Part shown: in pieces, positions 21,798-33,599 of the stretch | How positions within the stretch are numbered: the stretch's first letter is position 1 | Layout: each line of letters begins with the position of its first letter | Origin: Gamsiella multidivaricata | Taxonomy: Eukaryota; Mortierellomycota; Mortierellomycetes; Mortierellales; Mortierellaceae | Direction: 5' to 3' | NCBI RefSeq assembly: GCF_025024155.1 | Contig: NW_026251821.1 | Coordinates: 1-64,000 of the forward strand | DNA: 64,000 bases | Position numbers and translations under genes: made by a program | Notes under the pieces: generated by a model | Seen by the model: only the letters and a program-made list of their open reading frames with translations | What the model was told of the DNA's origin: nothing | Databases searched by the model: none

Positions 21798-22092
21798 GCC
21801 TATGTTTATTTTTTTTTTGTTTAGAATCCAACCCTTACCCTGTATCATAATAAATATGCTCCTCCACTCTCGTAATACCAACTGCAGTTGAATCCTCGGG
21901 CTTTTTGGTTTGCACGATGGCATTGACGCCTTGTCTCCCCTCCCTGTTCAGCACTCTTCGACCACTGAACGTCTTTTATCCAAAAAAAAAACTACACAAT
22001 CACAGCAATACGTTGGTGATTATCCTTGTATGAACAGTTTATGATGGACAAAAAAAAAAAAGTAAAAAAAAAAAAAAAAAGGCTAAAGAAAA

Positions 22093-24072
22093 CTATGCAG
22101 ACATGCTAAAGAAATGATTTGGATCGTCGCCTCCATACTCGCTTCCTCCATAATCACTACCTCCATGTTCACTTCCCCTTCCCAGCACATTGGGCCCTCC
22201 AGGGCTGGGGCAGTACAGCGACGAGCTCGACTCCATCTCATTATCCGAGATCATCGACGCCATCGGCGATCCAGGGGACGGGCTTGGCGGTAAGGGCGTA
22301 TTGATAGCATTCGTGTATGCTGTCAATGAATTCGGCGACTGGGGTGGATGTCCATGTGGCAGCAGTCCTGTGGGCGTCGTATAAAAGTTCGTCGGGATCT
22401 GCACATTAATCGATGGTGTTCTCTGCTGATGGTTTCGTATATTGAAATTGCCCTGGTGATTTGTGTCCGTTACATTCAAACTGTTCCCGCTACCACCCAC
22501 GACTCCACCACCTGAACCAGCGGCGTTCATCCCCAGGCCGAGGTTCTGCATCGAAAACGAAGGCGACAGTGGCGAGAGTGGGGACATGGGCGATTGGTGT
22601 GGAGAGAGCGGCGAATGGTTCTGGGGGGACTGGGGTGTGTTCCCCCCGATCGATGTCTGGATCGTCAGTGGAGACTGCGGTCGCCTCGGCCCTGTCGCCG
22701 ACCCATCATTCGATCCCAGGGTGTTGAACATCATGTTTTGATACATTTGCTGGGTTGAATTCTCAGGCGCCGTGATATAGATAGGTGGTCGTTCCGGTTC
22801 CGGCTTCACTTCGTAATGCTCGAACGTCAACTCTGGCGGTAATGCTACCAAAAAAATAAAATAAAAAATAGCAATTGCAGTAGTATTTTTAGAACGAATT
22901 TGATAGAGACCACCATATTGTATACGTTGCGGCGGCAGGCATATAATACAACTTACGCTGGCCACCTGTGGTCTTTTGAATATACTCCAACAGGCTCTTG
23001 AGGACCTGCTGCTGTGCCGCCTGCTTGCGACGCGTGTCTCCCAACTCTCGGACGACCTCGCCAAAGTTCTCCTGGAGCTGCGTGATCTGCTGTAGGAGCT
23101 CCGTCTGCGATGCCTGGATCACGGCCATATGCTGGGGCAGGTCTCCCCCATCCCGTCTCATCGAGTCCGACTCCATGGCCTTGCGCTTGATATCGTCCAA
23201 CAGATCCTGGCGCCCTCTGAGAAACTTTTGGTGTGAAAACTCCCAGATCTGGTTCTCGGCCAGCGTTCGATGTCCTCGAGGGGATTTGTTGACCTTGTGG
23301 AAGCCATACCTATTGAAAAGCGCCATAATAAACAAGCAGAGAAAAAAAAGAAAGGAAAAAAGAACATGATGCAGCATGTTAGACTTAAAATCTCTCTTCT
23401 GCGAGAATAGAAAGAACTACATGCCATTGGAAAACGACGATAAAGAGAAGTCCGCCTTACATGTTAAGCTGCCTCACAAAGCTCGAAAAATTGTTGTGCT
23501 TGAAGTGTTTTGGGAGAACATCTCTTGAGAACTCCATAATGTTGCAAACAATGAACGACGTTCCTGTGTAGTTCCACGCAATCAAATGCTGATACTGCTT
23601 ATCGATCACCATGCTAAACAATAGAGAGAAAGAAAAAAGCGCAAGGATGGAACAATGAACAAAAAGAAAAAGAAAAAGAAAAAGAAAAAAAGAAACCATT
23701 AATATCAGCCATTGAGCATCAACACAAACATATACATATCACAATAACGAAACCATACTTGTGTAGTTTGTGGACAAAGGTGTTTGTGTTGGCCTTCGCG
23801 GGCGAGGGCGGTTGCAAAGAGGTCATAGAGCCATTGGGTGACGAAGGCTGAGAGCCGGACGCCGAAGGCGACGATGGTGAGCTACTAGTGGTTTGCAGAG
23901 GGTATGGGATCTGGTTCCCACTGTTGGCCCGAACCCCGCCGGGTTGGCGAGGCTGCTGAAGTGGTTGCTGCTGCAGCTGTAGATGTTGTTGCTGTTGCAG
24001 TTGCTGTTGCTGATGTTGAAGTTGTTGCTGCTGCTGCTGCATCTGCGATAGAAGTTGGGGTTGCTGATTCAT
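22093..24072 (-). CDS. Heat-shock-factor-type transcription factor
   Basis: Four exons: 23759-24072, 23461-23613, 22957-23309, 22093-22844; 523 residues. The HSF DNA-binding domain (about residues 95-205) is split over three exons: KANTNTFVHKLHNMVIDKQY, then AWNYTGTSFIVCNIMEF, HNNFSSFVRQLNMYGFHKVN and IWEFSHQKFLRGRQDLL. A coiled-coil-like trimerisation region with heptads follows (about 215-275, ELLQQITQLQENFGEVVREL). The N-terminus is Gln-rich (poly-Gln with Leu) and the C-terminus is Ser/Pro-rich with repeats of SPLSP and GGSDYGG. There is no response-regulator receiver domain, so it is nearer Hsf1/Sfl1 than Skn7. HSFs bind GAA repeats and drive stress or morphogenesis genes. It is convergent with HMG-CoA synthase, 295 bp apart. 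Confidence 0.92.
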
Positions 24073-25040
24073 ACTGAAGGGCTGCTTTTATTTCTCTCTC
24101 GCTAAGGAAACGTAGATGAGCAAAGAAGAGAGGGAGTACGGTGAGTAACAGGGTGAGAAAATGTCCTTTGAAGATGTGAGAGATGAAATAGAGTCAGCCA
24201 TCAACAAGTGTTTCATCTGGAAACACAACAGCAAGAAGCTGTTACTCACCCGCTTGCCAGGACAAGAAGGGAGAAAGGGTGTGGTTGGTGTCGATTGAAA
24301 GCGATCGAAGAGGTGGATGAGAAGCGGCAAAGTAGAAAGAGTGAGGAGGTGTGAGGTGAACGGATGGGATCTGCTGAATAGAACAGTAAAGTCCAAAGGG
24401 GCGCAAAACCAAAACCAAAAAAAAAAAATAGGTGGCAAATCACAAGAAACTAGATTATGTGGGAGAGTGGGAAAGTGTGCGAAAGAGAGATGTGGGAAAG
24501 GGAGATGATTCCAGCCCGGAATGAGCAGCTGCAGAATTGCAAGCCGAGGACGTAAGAAATAGAAGGGAGAGGTTTGCGACCCGAAGAAAAGAAGGGCGGT
24601 ATGACGGGCTGATGAGCAAATAAGGACAGCTGTGTGTGGGTGTCCCCAAAGGGAGAAAGAGGGATGATGATGATGATCACCTGGGAGTTTCTTTTCTTTC
24701 CTGCCCTTCGATGAACGCGCGGGACTCGCCAGCCAACGAGGGACAAGACTGACTATGGTGGTGGCCTCGTGCCTGGAGAATTGTATGGATGTAGTGGCCA
24801 CCACCCATGACGGCATGAGGGTATGCAAACATTTATTTCCAAGCACTGTGGGCGACCGATGGTGCTTTTAACAGTGGAAATGCACTTGCAGCAGCGTAAT
24901 GTGGTAAACGGGCGCGTGCATACACTCTGCTGATTTATAGAAGGGCCACAGGTATTCAATGGTTTGACCAAAGGCATTTTCTGAGGTCCAAAACTGATAA
25001 AAAATATACTAGCGTAAGATACTATTATTTTTTTTGGTTC
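24073..25040. other. Upstream region of the HSF gene, no gene seen
   Basis: On the minus strand it is pyrimidine-rich for several hundred bases, consistent with a long leader and promoter. A 252-codon frame at 24088-24846 translates to low-information Ser/Leu/Pro sequence and is rejected. Confidence 0.5.
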
Positions 25041-25787
25041 GCGTCTTCGATCATGAACGCGGCAAGACCGCTTGTTTTAAGCGCACAAGTCCACAGTGGC
25101 GAGCCAGATAATCTTTGATCTTGGAAACTTGAGTAGGTACTGCAGAACCTGCGGCGAAAGTCGAATCAAGCGCCGTATCCATCTCGATCTCGGAGATCTC
25201 GCCTTTCATCATATTCGGTCCACTGCTTCATAGCTGGAGCGGTGTTCGTTCCACCTTGTCCTTGATATCCAGACCACGAATCTACACCCGGAATATCGCT
25301 AGATTAAGACTGCCACTCTGCCCTTTCAACTTCGTCGAAGTTCATTTCCTGCATCGGGAGGCTAAGTTTCATCAATTGCGTGCACAATTGCGGGAATGAA
25401 GTTTTCTTTACTGGGACAATATCGACGCGCGCGTAAAAGTCGCGCTAGAGCTTATAGGCCGTAACATGTTGGATGGCGGCCTTCTGGGCGAGGAGAGATT
25501 ACAATGAGCTCACAACACACATTGCGTCATGAAAAACTATCAGAGTCAAATGCTGGGCCAGCTCCTTCCAGATGTGATAGATGTCCGAACCTTGCAGCTG
25601 TACCCTGGTTCACTGTGAAATACCGCTTGTGGACCCCATGGTCTACAGTGTACCAAATGAGGTGCATAAATTCCATAGCCCAATCCTTACAAAGAGAGGT
25701 GTTCTTTACGGAAATGAACTGGGCGGTGCGAGCACGCAATTCTGGCAGGTCGAACGAGTTGAAAAGTGATGTTGGGGCGCTTGCTCT
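25041..25787 (-). pseudogene. Relic of an F-box protein gene
   Basis: The 25529-25787 part reads DLPELRARTAQFISVKN, then LCKDWAMEFMHLIWYTVDHG and ARFGHLSHLEGAG without interruption, which aligns motif by motif with the start of the intact F-box protein at 52.1-53.5 kb (PELRAQIARYV, KDWIEDFAYPIWHTIDF). There is no start codon in that frame and the frame closes at 25527. A C-terminal-like piece (IKDYLARHCGLVRLKQA) follows near 25080-25130. The middle is short and frame-broken. So this is a decayed copy, isolated in a gene-poor region. Confidence 0.5.
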
Positions 25788-26259
25788 GGTTCATGAATCA
25801 GGCAGGGATGCGTTAGGTTGTGTTGATACCAGTTCGTGTCATCAACGAGGAACGAGCAGGTTGTTGTTGATATACCGTTAATACCTTTAGCTGGCGGCGA
25901 TTGATTATTTCCAGCAGAAGGACTCGGCCCACAAGGATAGCGATGGCGATAAGGAGGAAGTGCAAGGATGGAGCAATGTGCTCCTGGACAGATTATGCGC
26001 CATAGCAGCATCGCTCGATCCTTGATCATATTCTTGACTTCCAGGTACGGATTTCTTTCAAAAACTCTACGTGATGCCATCATGCATGCAGCCCTGCCCT
26101 GACCAATTGGGCCCCAGCATCGACTCTCATGACAAATCCAGATGGGACCCGTTGTGTAATGGGAGAGCGATGGATTTACTCCGCTCAATCAACTGATTTC
26201 AACCAACGCTTCTTCATTTCCTGGAGAATCTAAACTACAGTGGTCTACTCTCTCCCTCG

Positions 26260-26277
26260 CCCCCCCCCCCCCCCCCC
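26260..26277. repeat. Poly-C tract (18 nt)
   Basis: Uninterrupted C run in non-coding sequence, about 470 bp from the F-box relic. Confidence 0.95.
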
Positions 26278-28812
26278 ACGGGCCATGCATGCTACGGGCT
26301 GTTCAGTAGAGGAAACATGAACTCGGCTCTTTTTTTATTTATAAGACTAGGCGTTGAGCATATCCATCTTGGACACCTTACCCATCAGGAAGAGGAGCAA
26401 GGCGAGGCGAACATTCTTGGCTAGTCTCTCTTTCTGTACTTTTGAATGGTGCTCTTTTATATATGGCCACGCTCCCTCGCGATATCCGAAATTTCATTCA
26501 TTTCAGACATCTTCAGAGAGAGAGAGAGAGAGCCCACAAACGAAACTGAATCGGACTCGAAAGGGTGCTGTATACAAAACTTAGTCTAGCTGGAAGAGCA
26601 AAGATGCAAGTCGCACCACCGAGCACTCGCTAGACTTATCCGAGCGGTAGTCTATGCCTGGGATAAAACATCAATTCTTTTCATTTGTGGTCCTTTTGCT
26701 TGGTCCCTTCCGCGACGGCTGCTCCCAGACATGCGACATTAGCGATGTTCCGTTGAAAATCGAAGTAAGCGCACATACATCCTGTAAACATGATTAAAGG
26801 TTCCTTTCCCGCAGCAATTGTGTATGTACAGCTCTTTTTTTTTTTTTTTTTTTTTCTTTTTTTGTGCGAGTGTGGTTATCAAGAACAAACAGATCGTAAT
26901 CCCTTCTTTTGAGGCTTGATATTACAAGCAAAATTACATTCCAATAGTTCTTGCTCGGATTATGGCATTCACAAGTGCAATCGGATATTCCTCCTGTAGG
27001 ATGAGCCGATAAGAGCGAGATGTTGGAATGTTGTAAAACGCGCGCTTTTTTTTTTTTTTTTTTAACAATGGATAGCGGAGTGGAGAGGACAATGATGGTG
27101 AAGTGAGATGTATGCATGTGCCCTATGTTATGAATTGAGTGCTCTCAATGAATGGACAAGACAGCATGTTTTCAGGAAGGGTACATGCCAATGCAATGTA
27201 AATGCTCGGATGGGAGATAAAAGTAGAAAAAGAAAACTAAAATGTCATTTCGAGAGAGCAGAAGGAAGTGCCGTTTGGATGGAATAGAAAAGGGTTCCTG
27301 GGTGGGTACGAAAAAGAGGGGGACCAAACCGAAAAACACATTTTCCAACTGCACCCATACATTGAGAATTCTCTTATTTTTCTTTTTTCCATCCACTGAA
27401 AGTCGGCCTCTTTCCTCCTTCCTTCTTTTCCTTCACTTGGTCTTATTCACCCACACCAATACCCGCATTTACACCCACATCCACACTCACATTCCGAATA
27501 CCCTTTTTGGTACCACTTTCTCTCGTCTCGTCATCACTCTCCCCACTCCGCTGCATTCGATCTTTCTTCTTCTCATCCGCGATCAGTCGTCCTTCTTTCT
27601 GATCACCTCTCGTACAACCTCGACTCTAACACGGCTGACTCCACTTGACGATAAGGTGAAGATTCATACAGGGCTACATGATGTTATTACTACGTTAACC
27701 CCGAAGGAATCCAGCCCACCGCGATGATATCCATTGTCGCCTTTACATGCCGACCAATTGACCAATCAGGGGATACTTACCCCACAATTGCCCCTGGCAG
27801 TTGTGTCAGTCTACCCCTGAAGAGGAAGCACCGATACCCTCACATTTCATTCAACCTCAACTTGAACGCGTTTGGAAAATGCCATACTGTCTTGAGAGAG
27901 ATCCCATCTGTAGCCAGCGGTGACCGCCTCTATATGTTTCTTTCTCGCTCTTCGCTTCCAGCTCCATTTGCATCTGTCTGGGGTGTGCTCTCTCCTTCTT
28001 TTGTGCTGTCTCCTTGCAACCTAAATAAGAAGGGCACGCCCCGTCTCCTGGGACGCTCTCTCTCTTCTCTTTTTCTTTTCCGCTGCTTCGCTTCTCTTTC
28101 TTGGGTATAAATTATGCCTCGTTGCGACTCCTTGATTTGTGCACCGCATCGGAACCCAACATTCGCCCAGTGCGTGCGATAACTCTATGTGGGTGGCACA
28201 AAAAAAGGGCGTCCAAAAAGGTTGAGGTGCAGGCGATAGTTTGCAAGGGATCTGGCCCAGAGTATTTTTACGTCGCTGCACCTCATAATTACGATTATTT
28301 TATGCCCTCGACATTCCACCCGCCATAGAACCCCCAACGCAACTGAACGAAAAGAGGAAGAGAGCAAAAAGAGAAGAAGAGTAGAGAGGAGACAGAATAA
28401 GCATCGGATCATCGAAGGGTCCGCATGTTGTCAATCGGTGATGTGATATATTGTTACCATAGCACGCTCCATTGCATCCATAGTGTTAATGGTATCGATG
28501 GCACAGATATGCGAGCGCGTTGGTCTACTCTGCCACATTATTCATATCATCTACACGATATCGGACTGGATTCAACTAAGGAAAGATGATACAGGCGGTT
28601 GGTCGGGCTGGTTGGATGCGTCGCATGGAAAAGCATGGCAAACGAGAAAGCCAACACACGACTTCAGGGATTGCAGACTACATATACAGACTAACTGATC
28701 CTTTTTTCACACTCTTTTTTCTTTTCTTTCTTTCCTTTCTTTCCTTCCTTTCCTTTCTTTCCCTCTTTCTGAACGTCCTCCTCCTCCTCTCGTCGCGGCT
28801 TTCTTGGTTCAC

Positions 28813-28838
28813 AGGCACAGGCACAGGCACAGGCACAA
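28813..28838. repeat. CACAGG hexanucleotide repeat, about 4 units
   Basis: Seen directly just upstream of an A run at about 28891-28909 in gene-poor DNA. Confidence 0.85.
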
Positions 28839-30052
28839 AGCACACACGTCTTTGACTCTCTCCTTTCTCTTCACACCCGCGTCCCAGGTAAAAAAAAAAA
28901 AAAAAAAAATGCAAGCCATTCCAATCCTATGTCTACTGCTGCTCTTGCACAACACGCGGCAGCCTTCTTTAACAGTGCCACACAACGGTTACAGGAATTA
29001 ATACTCTCCATTCACTCGACGCCCTACCATTTGCCACCTTTGCATGCTTCCCGCTTACCTTCCTTCTCTCCGTGCCTGTCTTTTTGCCACAGTTTTATTT
29101 TACATGCCGACGTTGTATCGAATCATCAAATTCAATTGCAGACTAGCCCTGACCTGTGCACAGGTTACACTGAAGACGGATGATACGAATGTTGCGATTG
29201 ACAGATTGGATGGGATGCAATGGGTGAAAGTGAAACGTGATCAATCTACTTTTCTTATTTTATTTTATTTCCCGACTCTGTTCCCATTGGATCATTCCTA
29301 TTCTTTTTTTATACGAACTCTCTCTTTTTCCACTGCTTGCAGTGTGCGGGGAAAGGGAAGCGGAGGTCATCCATTCTGCTTCAACTGGGCCTGAGAAACT
29401 GAGGCGATCATGACAAGTGCATCCCATAAGCAACTGCACAGCATACTGTGAATGTCGCTGATGACCTTTGCACACTTTCACTCTTTCACGCTTACACACA
29501 CATATGGCATTGGAGATGCAGCAGATGCAGTCGTATTGGAGGTGTGAGAGTTGGGGTGATCTGGTGTTGAAAGTGATGGCTCCTTTCTTTCATCCTTCCA
29601 TCCATCGTCTTCGTCTTTTTATCGCTCTTCTTTCTTTCTTTCTTTCTTTTTCTCTCTTTCTTCTCCATCGACTCGCCATCGGCATCTCTCTATTTCCCAT
29701 CTTCTAATCTCACTTATTCGCTCACCTCCTACCATACCTCCATCTTTCACTCATTTGAAATCCTGCCCACGAACACTTCCCTCCCTCCCTCGTTCACTCA
29801 CTCACTCGTAACCCGTCCCCCATCTGCTTCGCTGGAGCAGTATCCTACCGCTGACCCTCGCTTCATCATCAATATATCAGTAATCAGCGGTGTAAGAAAA
29901 CCAGCCAATTGGACCATATTCGCTCTATTGAGCATCTAAACGCAACAGAGTCCTACTCACTTAAGGACCACACTTGCACTGATATTCGACCCCGACCCTA
30001 ATGGATTTCGACTCTTCCCTATTTCTCTTTCTCTGTCTCTCGCTACAATAGC

Positions 30053-32508
30053 ATGAGTAGCAGTTCGCACAGCACTCATTCCTCCTCCAACGTTGTTGGT
30101 GTCCACTACAGAGTTGGCAAGAAGATCGGCGAGGGAAGTTTTGGAATCATCTATGAAGGCAAGTTCATCCTTTTTTATTTTTGCGTCGTCATTGCACGAC
30201 GGTGGAATCAATGTGGAATCCCTTCGCATTGGAATAATGTTTTGTTCTATTCTGTAGACTAACGTGCCCGCTTTCTTATACTTTCAGGCACCAATCTGTT
30301 GAACAACCAGCAGGTTGCTATCAAGTTTGAGCCGAGGAAGAGTGATGCCCCCCAACTGCGCGATGAGTACAGGACATACAAGATCTTGGCAGGCTCAAGT
30401 AAGTTACGCAATTATTTGCCCCCTTCCCATCTTTTTTTTTTCCCAAGTACAACTGAAATATCATGACGAAGAGCATGACGACGGGCAGGTTGCCGGGTAG
30501 TGGCAAATAAAAAGGATCATCGAGCGCGGTAAAGCGATCATGGGACCCTTTCTCTCCCACTCTTTTTTCATATGGGTGTAACTGACGCAGAAGACTGAGG
30601 GCACAAGACGGCAAAGGCGGTTTGAAAAATATACAGACAAAGAGGGGCAGGCAGGCGACCTGCGCCTTTTTTTTGTACTTCCCGGCTGACATGCTGACAT
30701 GCGGGTACATGATACATCATTGGGTGTTGCGCATCCGTCCGAGCTGGGGATTTACCGCCGTTGACAAAGAGAGCAGGAAAGACGAAGAGTGGGGGGATAT
30801 CTTCGTCCTCCGCTACATTGCCGCTCATTTGCTTGGTCTCGTTCGCGTGTTGCGTGCTGCGATAGGCGATGATATCGTTGGGCGAATGATGGCAAGAGGC
30901 TAACCTGTGTAACCCGCTGCATCATTGTTTTTACCCTTCTTCTGGAATAGCCGGTATTCCAAATGCATTCTACTTTGGCCAGGAAGGCCTGCACAACATT
31001 CTCTGCATCGATCTGCTGGGACCATCTCTCGAGGACCTCTTTGATATGTGCGGCCGCAAGTTCACTATCAAGACCGTCGTCATGGTTGCCAAGCAAATGG
31101 TATGAGACAATGCTTGTTCAGTTGGAAACCTTGTACCTGTATTTGAGTGCAGAGTCGATTAACCTGTCACAAACATACTTCACATGTGTATTTTGCATTG
31201 TTAGTTGTCTCGGGTTCAAACGATTCACGAGAAGAACCTGATTTACCGCGATATCAAGCCAGACAACTTCTTGGTCGGAAAGCCTCACAGCAAACATGCC
31301 AACCTTGTCCATGTTGTTGACTTTGGCATGGCCAAACAATACCGCGACCCCAAGACGAAACAGCATATTCCGTACCGCGAGCGCAAGTCCCTCAGTGGAA
31401 CCGCCCGCTACATGAGCATTAATACCCACTTGGGTCGAGGTATGGCTTTCTATCAATTACCGTGCGACATGCGACGTGCGACCAAAACAAGAGATTGTTA
31501 ATGACTGAGTGCTTTCGCTCTTTGTTTGCAATCTGATAGAGCAATCCCGACGCGACGATTTGGAGGCAATGGGCCACGTTTTTATGTACTTTTTGCGTGG
31601 CGGTTTGCCATGGCAGGGTCTCAAGGCTGCGACAAACAAGCAGAAATACGAAAAGATTGGCGAGAAGAAGCAGTCGACACCGATCAAAGAGCTTTGCGAA
31701 GGATTCCCAGGTATGCATCTTGCCAATCTCGGTGTTTCTCCTGAGCAGTCATTCCTCTTTGCGCACATCCTGTCTAACACCTTTTAACGCTTTCTTTGCT
31801 GTGTTATACCGCGTTTTATAGAAGAGTTTGGTATCTACTTGAACTATGTCCGCAAGCTGTCATTCGAGGAAACGCCCGACTATGACTTCTTGCGAGACCT
31901 GTTCACAAAGGCGCTGAAGAGCATTGGCGAGGTTGAGGATGGTGTCTATGACTGGATGCTCCTCAACAACGGCAAGGGCTGGGAGGCGGAGTTGGACGTA
32001 AGTCGTTGAGGGTTTCTCAAGACCCAAGTTTAGTTGTTGTTGCCTTGTGGACGAGAACGTAACTAACTAATTTTTTTTGGTGTTTCTGCTGCGATAGTAT
32101 TCCTTGAACAACCCTCTGCATGGACACCACCACGCCTCGGACGCCCGCCACCTCACATCACGCGATCCTCATTCGCAGTCGCAGAGACAGCTTCAGCAGC
32201 AACAGCAGCAACAACTGCAGAACGGAACCAAGGGCCCTCAACAGCCATCGGCGCTCGTGCACAGTAACTCGAAACTGAAGCACAAGCAGAGCACTTCTCG
32301 GGCAGCGATGGCAGCAGGCTCCGGTGCGGCGGGCGCAGGAGCCGTTGCGGGTGGCGATGCTGTAGAGCAGGATCTGTTGCGTGAACAAGGATACAGCCGG
32401 GCTGCACCGACCGGTCAACAGCAGGACGGACAGAACGGCGGCGATGGCAGCCAGAAGAAAAAAGGCTTCTGGAACAAGCTTGTCGGCGTCATTACCTGCA
32501 GTACGTAA
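30053..32508 (+). CDS. Casein kinase 1, Yck/CK1-gamma type
   Basis: Seven exons: 30053-30158, 30288-30398, 30951-31099, 31205-31439, 31540-31710, 31822-31997, 32098-32508; 452 residues. Ser/Thr kinase domain about residues 18-300 with GEGSFG loop, Lys48 ([11 protein letters not shown]), catalytic Asp138 ([14 protein letters not shown]), Asp161 ([12 protein letters not shown]), and the CK1-specific [20 protein letters not shown]. The tail is poly-Gln/Ala/Gly-rich and ends [12 protein letters not shown], with one Cys near the end that could be lipid-modified as in yeast Yck1/2 (inference). The first intron begins with GC (exon ends GAAG, intron begins GCAAGT); only this keeps frame. A GTACGT donor just at the end could splice to a 3' exon and change the last residues. 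Confidence 0.92.
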
Positions 32509-32907
32509 CAAGTCTTTTTCATCATGCACTATCTTGTTGGTCTCTCTTTTATCTTTCCTAGACATTTTTTTTCTTCTTTGATTCTCCTGCTTCTTCCTTT
32601 CATTTTCTTTCGTCCTTTTGTTCTTTGTGGGTGTTTTTGCTGCGCGGCCATTGTGTGTGGTTCTCTGTATTTACGCCCGATTACTTCTTCATAAAATATT
32701 TGATGACGCTTCCTAGGTTAAGCAGCGTCTCTGCCTCCCTTTTCTTCTCTCGACTTCGCTACTCATTCGTTCGCGCACTTGTTGAAAACCCATATTGAGA
32801 AAAACAAAGAGGCGTATCGAAAAAAAAGAAGTGACGAAGAAAAGAGTGTTTCGAAATGCAAGAACGCCTGCGGACCGCCAACATGCCATGACGGACCGAA
32901 AATACAA

Positions 32908-32926
32908 CCCCCCCCCCCCCCCCCCC
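32908..32926. repeat. Poly-C tract (19 nt)
   Basis: Uninterrupted C run about 400 bp past the casein kinase 1 stop codon. Confidence 0.95.
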
Positions 32927-33477
32927 ACCTACCTTAGATAATAATATTCCTCCTCCCATCCCCTTATCCTCGCATCCTCTTCTCCGTTTCTTTTCTTACA
33001 TATCTACATCTATCTAATACAACATAATTGTTTTTACCCTCTTTGAAAGTTGCGTGCGCGCGTGTGTGTGTACCTGAGCTGATAGTAATGAATGAGCTGC
33101 TGACTTTGCGTACTTTTTTTTTTTTTTTTTTTTTTCTAAACTTGTAGACCATCCTACGACGACGGACTAAAGATCACAGCACAATGAACTCAATAAGCAA
33201 CAACCCCATCTGCAAACCACACAGTTTCTCTCTCCTCTCGTTTAATATTAGCCTCTTCCTTCGATTCGCTTTTTCATCTTATCATCCTTATCGTGAACCC
33301 TCTCCTCCCCTCCCCTCCTCCCACCCCCTGGACGTTTCTTTTGGAAATGATGATAACATTGTAGACCTATTGCCTGGCCCTATTGGAACTTAAATAAAAT
33401 TATACTCGAACATTTCGCTACCTACTTATGTGTTCCTTTGTTTTATGTGAATGTACAGTATGGCTTTATTTTGAGAC

Positions 33478-33481
<4 letters not shown>

Positions 33482-33534
<53 letters not shown>
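33482..33534. repeat. GA dinucleotide microsatellite, about 26 units
   Basis: Perfect GA repeat in the 3' flank of CLN3, about 65 bp beyond its stop. Confidence 0.95.
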
Positions 33535-33538
<4 letters not shown>

Positions 33539-33599
33539 TGTATATTTTCGATATAGGATAAAGGACCAGGTTGTCAGGATCAAGGCCAAGATCCAGGTT

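Larger units (their letters stand above)
25788..30052. other. Long gene-poor region upstream of casein kinase 1
   Basis: About 4.2 kb without a gene I can support. It holds a C run (26260-26277), T runs near 26835-26857 and 27047-27063, a TTTC-rich tract (28700-28770), a CACAGG repeat (28813-28838), and pyrimidine-rich sequence before the kinase start (29580-30050). Open frames at 27242-27727 and 27724-28110 have no family signal. It may contain leader exons or regulatory sequence for the kinase. Confidence 0.5.
32509..33599. other. Convergent intergenic region, low complexity
   Basis: Between the 3' ends of casein kinase 1 and CLN3. Contains a C run (32908-32926), a T run followed by a splice-acceptor-like site near 33113-33147, and a GA repeat (33482-33534). 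Probably 3' untranslated sequence of both genes. Confidence 0.5.

Noticed and set aside
20589..21923. 444-codon minus-strand open frame
   Set aside because: Lies wholly antisense to HMG-CoA synthase exon 3; it is a by-product of the strong codon bias of that gene.
24088..24846. 252-codon minus-strand open frame upstream of HSF
   Set aside because: Composition of pyrimidine-rich leader, no domain, directly abuts the HSF start.
27242..28110. Two plus-strand frames of 161 and 128 codons
   Set aside because: Low-information Ser/Thr/Phe/Leu text in CT-rich DNA, no splice support and no family.
32509..33180. Possible extra 3' exon of casein kinase 1 at about 33148
   Set aside because: A GTACGT donor and a good acceptor exist, but the added residues would be few and carry no family signal; kept only as a note.
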